Assembly: GCA_003563585.1 (NCBI GenBank)
Contig: PWUQ01000050.1
Span: forward strand, 1 to 7,005
Direction: 5' to 3'
Origin: Candidatus Parvarchaeota archaeon
GTDB taxonomy: Archaea > Nanobdellota > Nanobdellia > CSSed11-243R1
Length of the DNA: 7,005 nt
Of the stretch, positions 5,673-7,005 are shown piece by piece. The notes below the pieces were generated by a model. It ran no database searches. It was given only the letters and a program-made list of their open reading frames with translations, and was not told where the DNA came from. The position numbers and the translations under genes are program-made. The stretch's first letter is position 1, and every line of letters starts with the position of its first letter.

Positions 5673-6950
5673 TTATTTCCTCGCGTAAAATATGGGTCTT
5701 TTAGACATATATCTCGGTACGTTCAAATGTGATTTTAGTCGCCCTTCACATTCTTTAGATATTCTAGAGATTAATTCGTCTATGCCCATATCTATTATCT
5801 TATCATTTTTGATTTTGCTTTCTTCCCGTATAACTACAGGTAATTTGTCTCCTTTTTCTTCTTTATCTCCTATAACAATTATGTAAGGAACCCAATCCGT
5901 TTTTGCTTGGAAAACTTTTTTTGAAACGCTTAAAACTCTGTCATCTATACCTACTCTTATATTTTGTTTTTCCATTTTTTTAGCTAGTTTTTCAGTTATC
6001 TTTAAATGTCTGTCAGCAACAGGCAAAAGCCTCACTTGTTCGGGTGAAAGCCAAACAGGTAACATGGGTTCACTTCCGTCTTCTTTTTCTTTTATCCATG
6101 CTTTTTCAAGTAATGCATAAATAACTCTTTCAATAGCTCCGCTTGGAGATAAATGTAATATTATTGGATATTTTTGCTCGTTATTTTCGTCTACATAAGT
6201 GATTCCATATCTCTCAGCATTTTCAACATCAAATTGGTCGGTAACTAAAGCAGTCGCTTTGTCCATGGCATCAATAAAATTAAGTTCGTATTTCATTGAA
6301 AAGTAAAAGAATCTTTTATCCCACATCTCTATAAGTGCGGGTTTGCCCATATTTTTAACCAAATCATTAGCTATATCTTTATTATTTTCATAAAAATCCT
6401 TTACAAATCTTATGCCCAATTCAAAATCGTCTGATGCATTAAAACCAACATTGTTTATTATGTCTTTTGAAAGTTCGAAACGTTTTATCATCTCCTCTTT
6501 TCCTTGTTCATAATCTTTAACAAATGCATGTGAGTCTGGCATTGTAAAAGCTCTTAATCTTTTTAATCCTGCTAACTCTCCAGATTGTTCTAACCTAAAA
6601 CTGTATTTTGTTAGTTCAAATAGTCGTAATGGTAGGTGTTTATAGGATATATTCATATTATGAGCCATTAAAAATTGTCCAAAACAAGCTGCAAATCTTA
6701 AGAAAAAACTTCGCTTGCCTGTCGATTCCACAACATATTGTCTTGCGGGGAATCTATGGAGGTATTTTTTAAGGGATGGATGCTCATAGTCATACATTAT
6801 AGGAGACTCTATCTCCATTGCACCATATTCAATTGTTTTTTTAGAAACAAAATCTTCCAACATTTTTTTTATGAATCTGCCTTTTGGATAATATCTGAAA
6901 TGTCCTAAATCAGAACCTTCTTCATAATTAACAAGTTCTAATTTTTTCAT
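5673..6950 (-). CDS. thrS: Threonyl-tRNA synthetase, catalytic and anticodon-binding domains without editing domain
   Basis: The 425-residue class II aminoacyl-tRNA synthetase charges tRNA-Thr with threonine using ATP. The catalytic core begins almost at once with the archaeal phrase SDLGHFRYYPKG. The motif 1 region GAMEIESPIMYDYEHP follows at 43-58, then RFAACFGQF (85-93). Motif 2 runs around 110-145, with FELTKYSFRLE, GELAGLKRLRAFTMPD and H141. Motif 3 is LHLSPSGAIERVIYALLE (265-282). C89, H141 and H266 match the three zinc ligands that recognise threonine. The anticodon-binding domain starts near 297 (PVWLSPEQVRLLPVADRH) and runs to about 400, with a short tail. Full-length archaeal ThrRS is roughly 600-625 residues; the missing N-terminal part is encoded by the following gene. 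The ATG at 6950 is the only in-frame start visible, but conserved-looking codons continue upstream, so the true N-terminus may be longer. Confidence 0.94.
   Translation of the reverse strand: MKKLELVNYEEGSDLGHFRYYPKGRFIKKMLEDFVSKKTIEYGAMEIESPIMYDYEHPSLKKYLHRFPARQYVVESTGKRSFFLRFAACFGQFLMAHNMNISYKHLPLRLFELTKYSFRLEQSGELAGLKRLRAFTMPDSHAFVKDYEQGKEEMIKRFELSKDIINNVGFNASDDFELGIRFVKDFYENNKDIANDLVKNMGKPALIEMWDKRFFYFSMKYELNFIDAMDKATALVTDQFDVENAERYGITYVDENNEQKYPIILHLSPSGAIERVIYALLEKAWIKEKEDGSEPMLPVWLSPEQVRLLPVADRHLKITEKLAKKMEKQNIRVGIDDRVLSVSKKVFQAKTDWVPYIIVIGDKEEKGDKLPVVIREESKIKNDKIIDMGIDELISRISKECEGRLKSHLNVPRYMSKRPIFYARK
5679..5682 (-). promoter_or_regulatory. Shine-Dalgarno site for the editing-domain gene
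   Basis: On the minus strand GAGG lies seven bases before the editing-domain ATG, inside the last codons of the catalytic gene. The apparently leaderless genes in this window lack such a site, so it supports translation of the second gene from a shared message. Confidence 0.55.
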
Positions 6951-6998
6951 TAAATCTATGTGGGGTGGTTCTTTGTTGTATTTTCTTTTTTTAATGGC
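6951..6998 (-). other. In-frame, coding-like extension upstream of the ThrRS start
   Basis: Sixteen codons directly upstream of the ATG at 6950 are open and end in NKEPPHIDL, which reads into MKKLELV. This resembles the linker phrase (EP-x-x-I-x-LM-K-x-LGL) that precedes the catalytic core in full-length archaeal ThrRS, as I recall it. The stretch contains no ATG, GTG or TTG in frame and is closed by TGA at 7001-6999. An ATG at 7002-7000 overlaps that TGA in another frame and stops after three codons. One base less after this ATG would join it to the ThrRS frame. Confidence 0.45.
6985..6995 (-). promoter_or_regulatory. Weak TATA-like sequence ahead of the ThrRS gene
   Basis: On the minus strand ATTAAAAAAAG is centred about 40 bases before the ATG at 6950; a start 27 bases downstream would give a leader near 13 bases. 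It competes with the alternative that the same bases are coding, so confidence is low. Confidence 0.25.
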
Positions 6999-7005
6999 TC
7001 ATAAT

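Noticed and set aside
5469..5886. Plus-strand open frames of 63 and 64 residues
   Set aside because: Both are antisense to the ThrRS editing-domain and catalytic genes.
1..7005. CRISPR arrays, insertion sequences, tRNA genes or phage genes
   Set aside because: No regularly spaced repeats, transposase motifs, tRNA cloverleaf or phage-type proteins were seen on either strand.

Overview
The window comes from an AT-rich archaeon. The genes recognised are archaeal or archaeal/eukaryotic in type: the ribosome-recycling ATPase ABCE1, an archaeal YchF/OLA1-like GTPase with an NKxD motif, a short HemK2-type glutamine methyltransferase, and threonyl-tRNA synthetase with the archaeal D-aminoacyl-tRNA-deacylase-like editing domain. 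TATA-like boxes centred roughly 25-30 bases ahead of several start codons, without Shine-Dalgarno sequences, fit leaderless archaeal transcription. Compact gene spacing and a broken-up aminoacyl-tRNA synthetase would suit a DPANN-type small-genome archaeon, but that lineage call is inference.

Layout: (1) 1-811, minus strand, the N-terminal 270 residues of ABCE1, cut by the window edge. (2) A 115-base divergent promoter region. (3) 927-2105, plus strand, the YchF-like GTPase, followed by two unrecognised membrane proteins (2146-2895 and 2931-3515); the second ends in a zinc ribbon. (4) 3520-4047, minus strand, HemK2-type methyltransferase, convergent with the zinc-ribbon gene. (5) 4048-4703, a 656-base region with no credible protein gene. 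Most of it (about 4160-4665) looks like an unidentified structured RNA: bases 4321-4620 are 41% GC (122/300, counted by hand) against 10-20% in lines sampled on either side. It has its own TATA-like box and several hairpins, one capped by a C(UUCG)G tetraloop. (6) 4704-5264, plus strand, a small polytopic membrane protein. (7) 5261-6950, minus strand, a threonyl-tRNA synthetase split into two genes in reversed order: catalytic plus anticodon-binding protein first, stand-alone editing domain second, separated by one base.

The recognised genes all concern translation: charging and proofreading tRNA-Thr (ThrRS and editing subunit), modification of the release factor (HemK2), ribosome recycling after termination (ABCE1) and a ribosome-associated GTPase (YchF). 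The three membrane proteins have no family I recognise. The two points most worth following up are the structured RNA at 4160-4665 and the split, reordered ThrRS, including a coding-like stretch upstream of its apparent start that is out of frame with the only nearby ATG.
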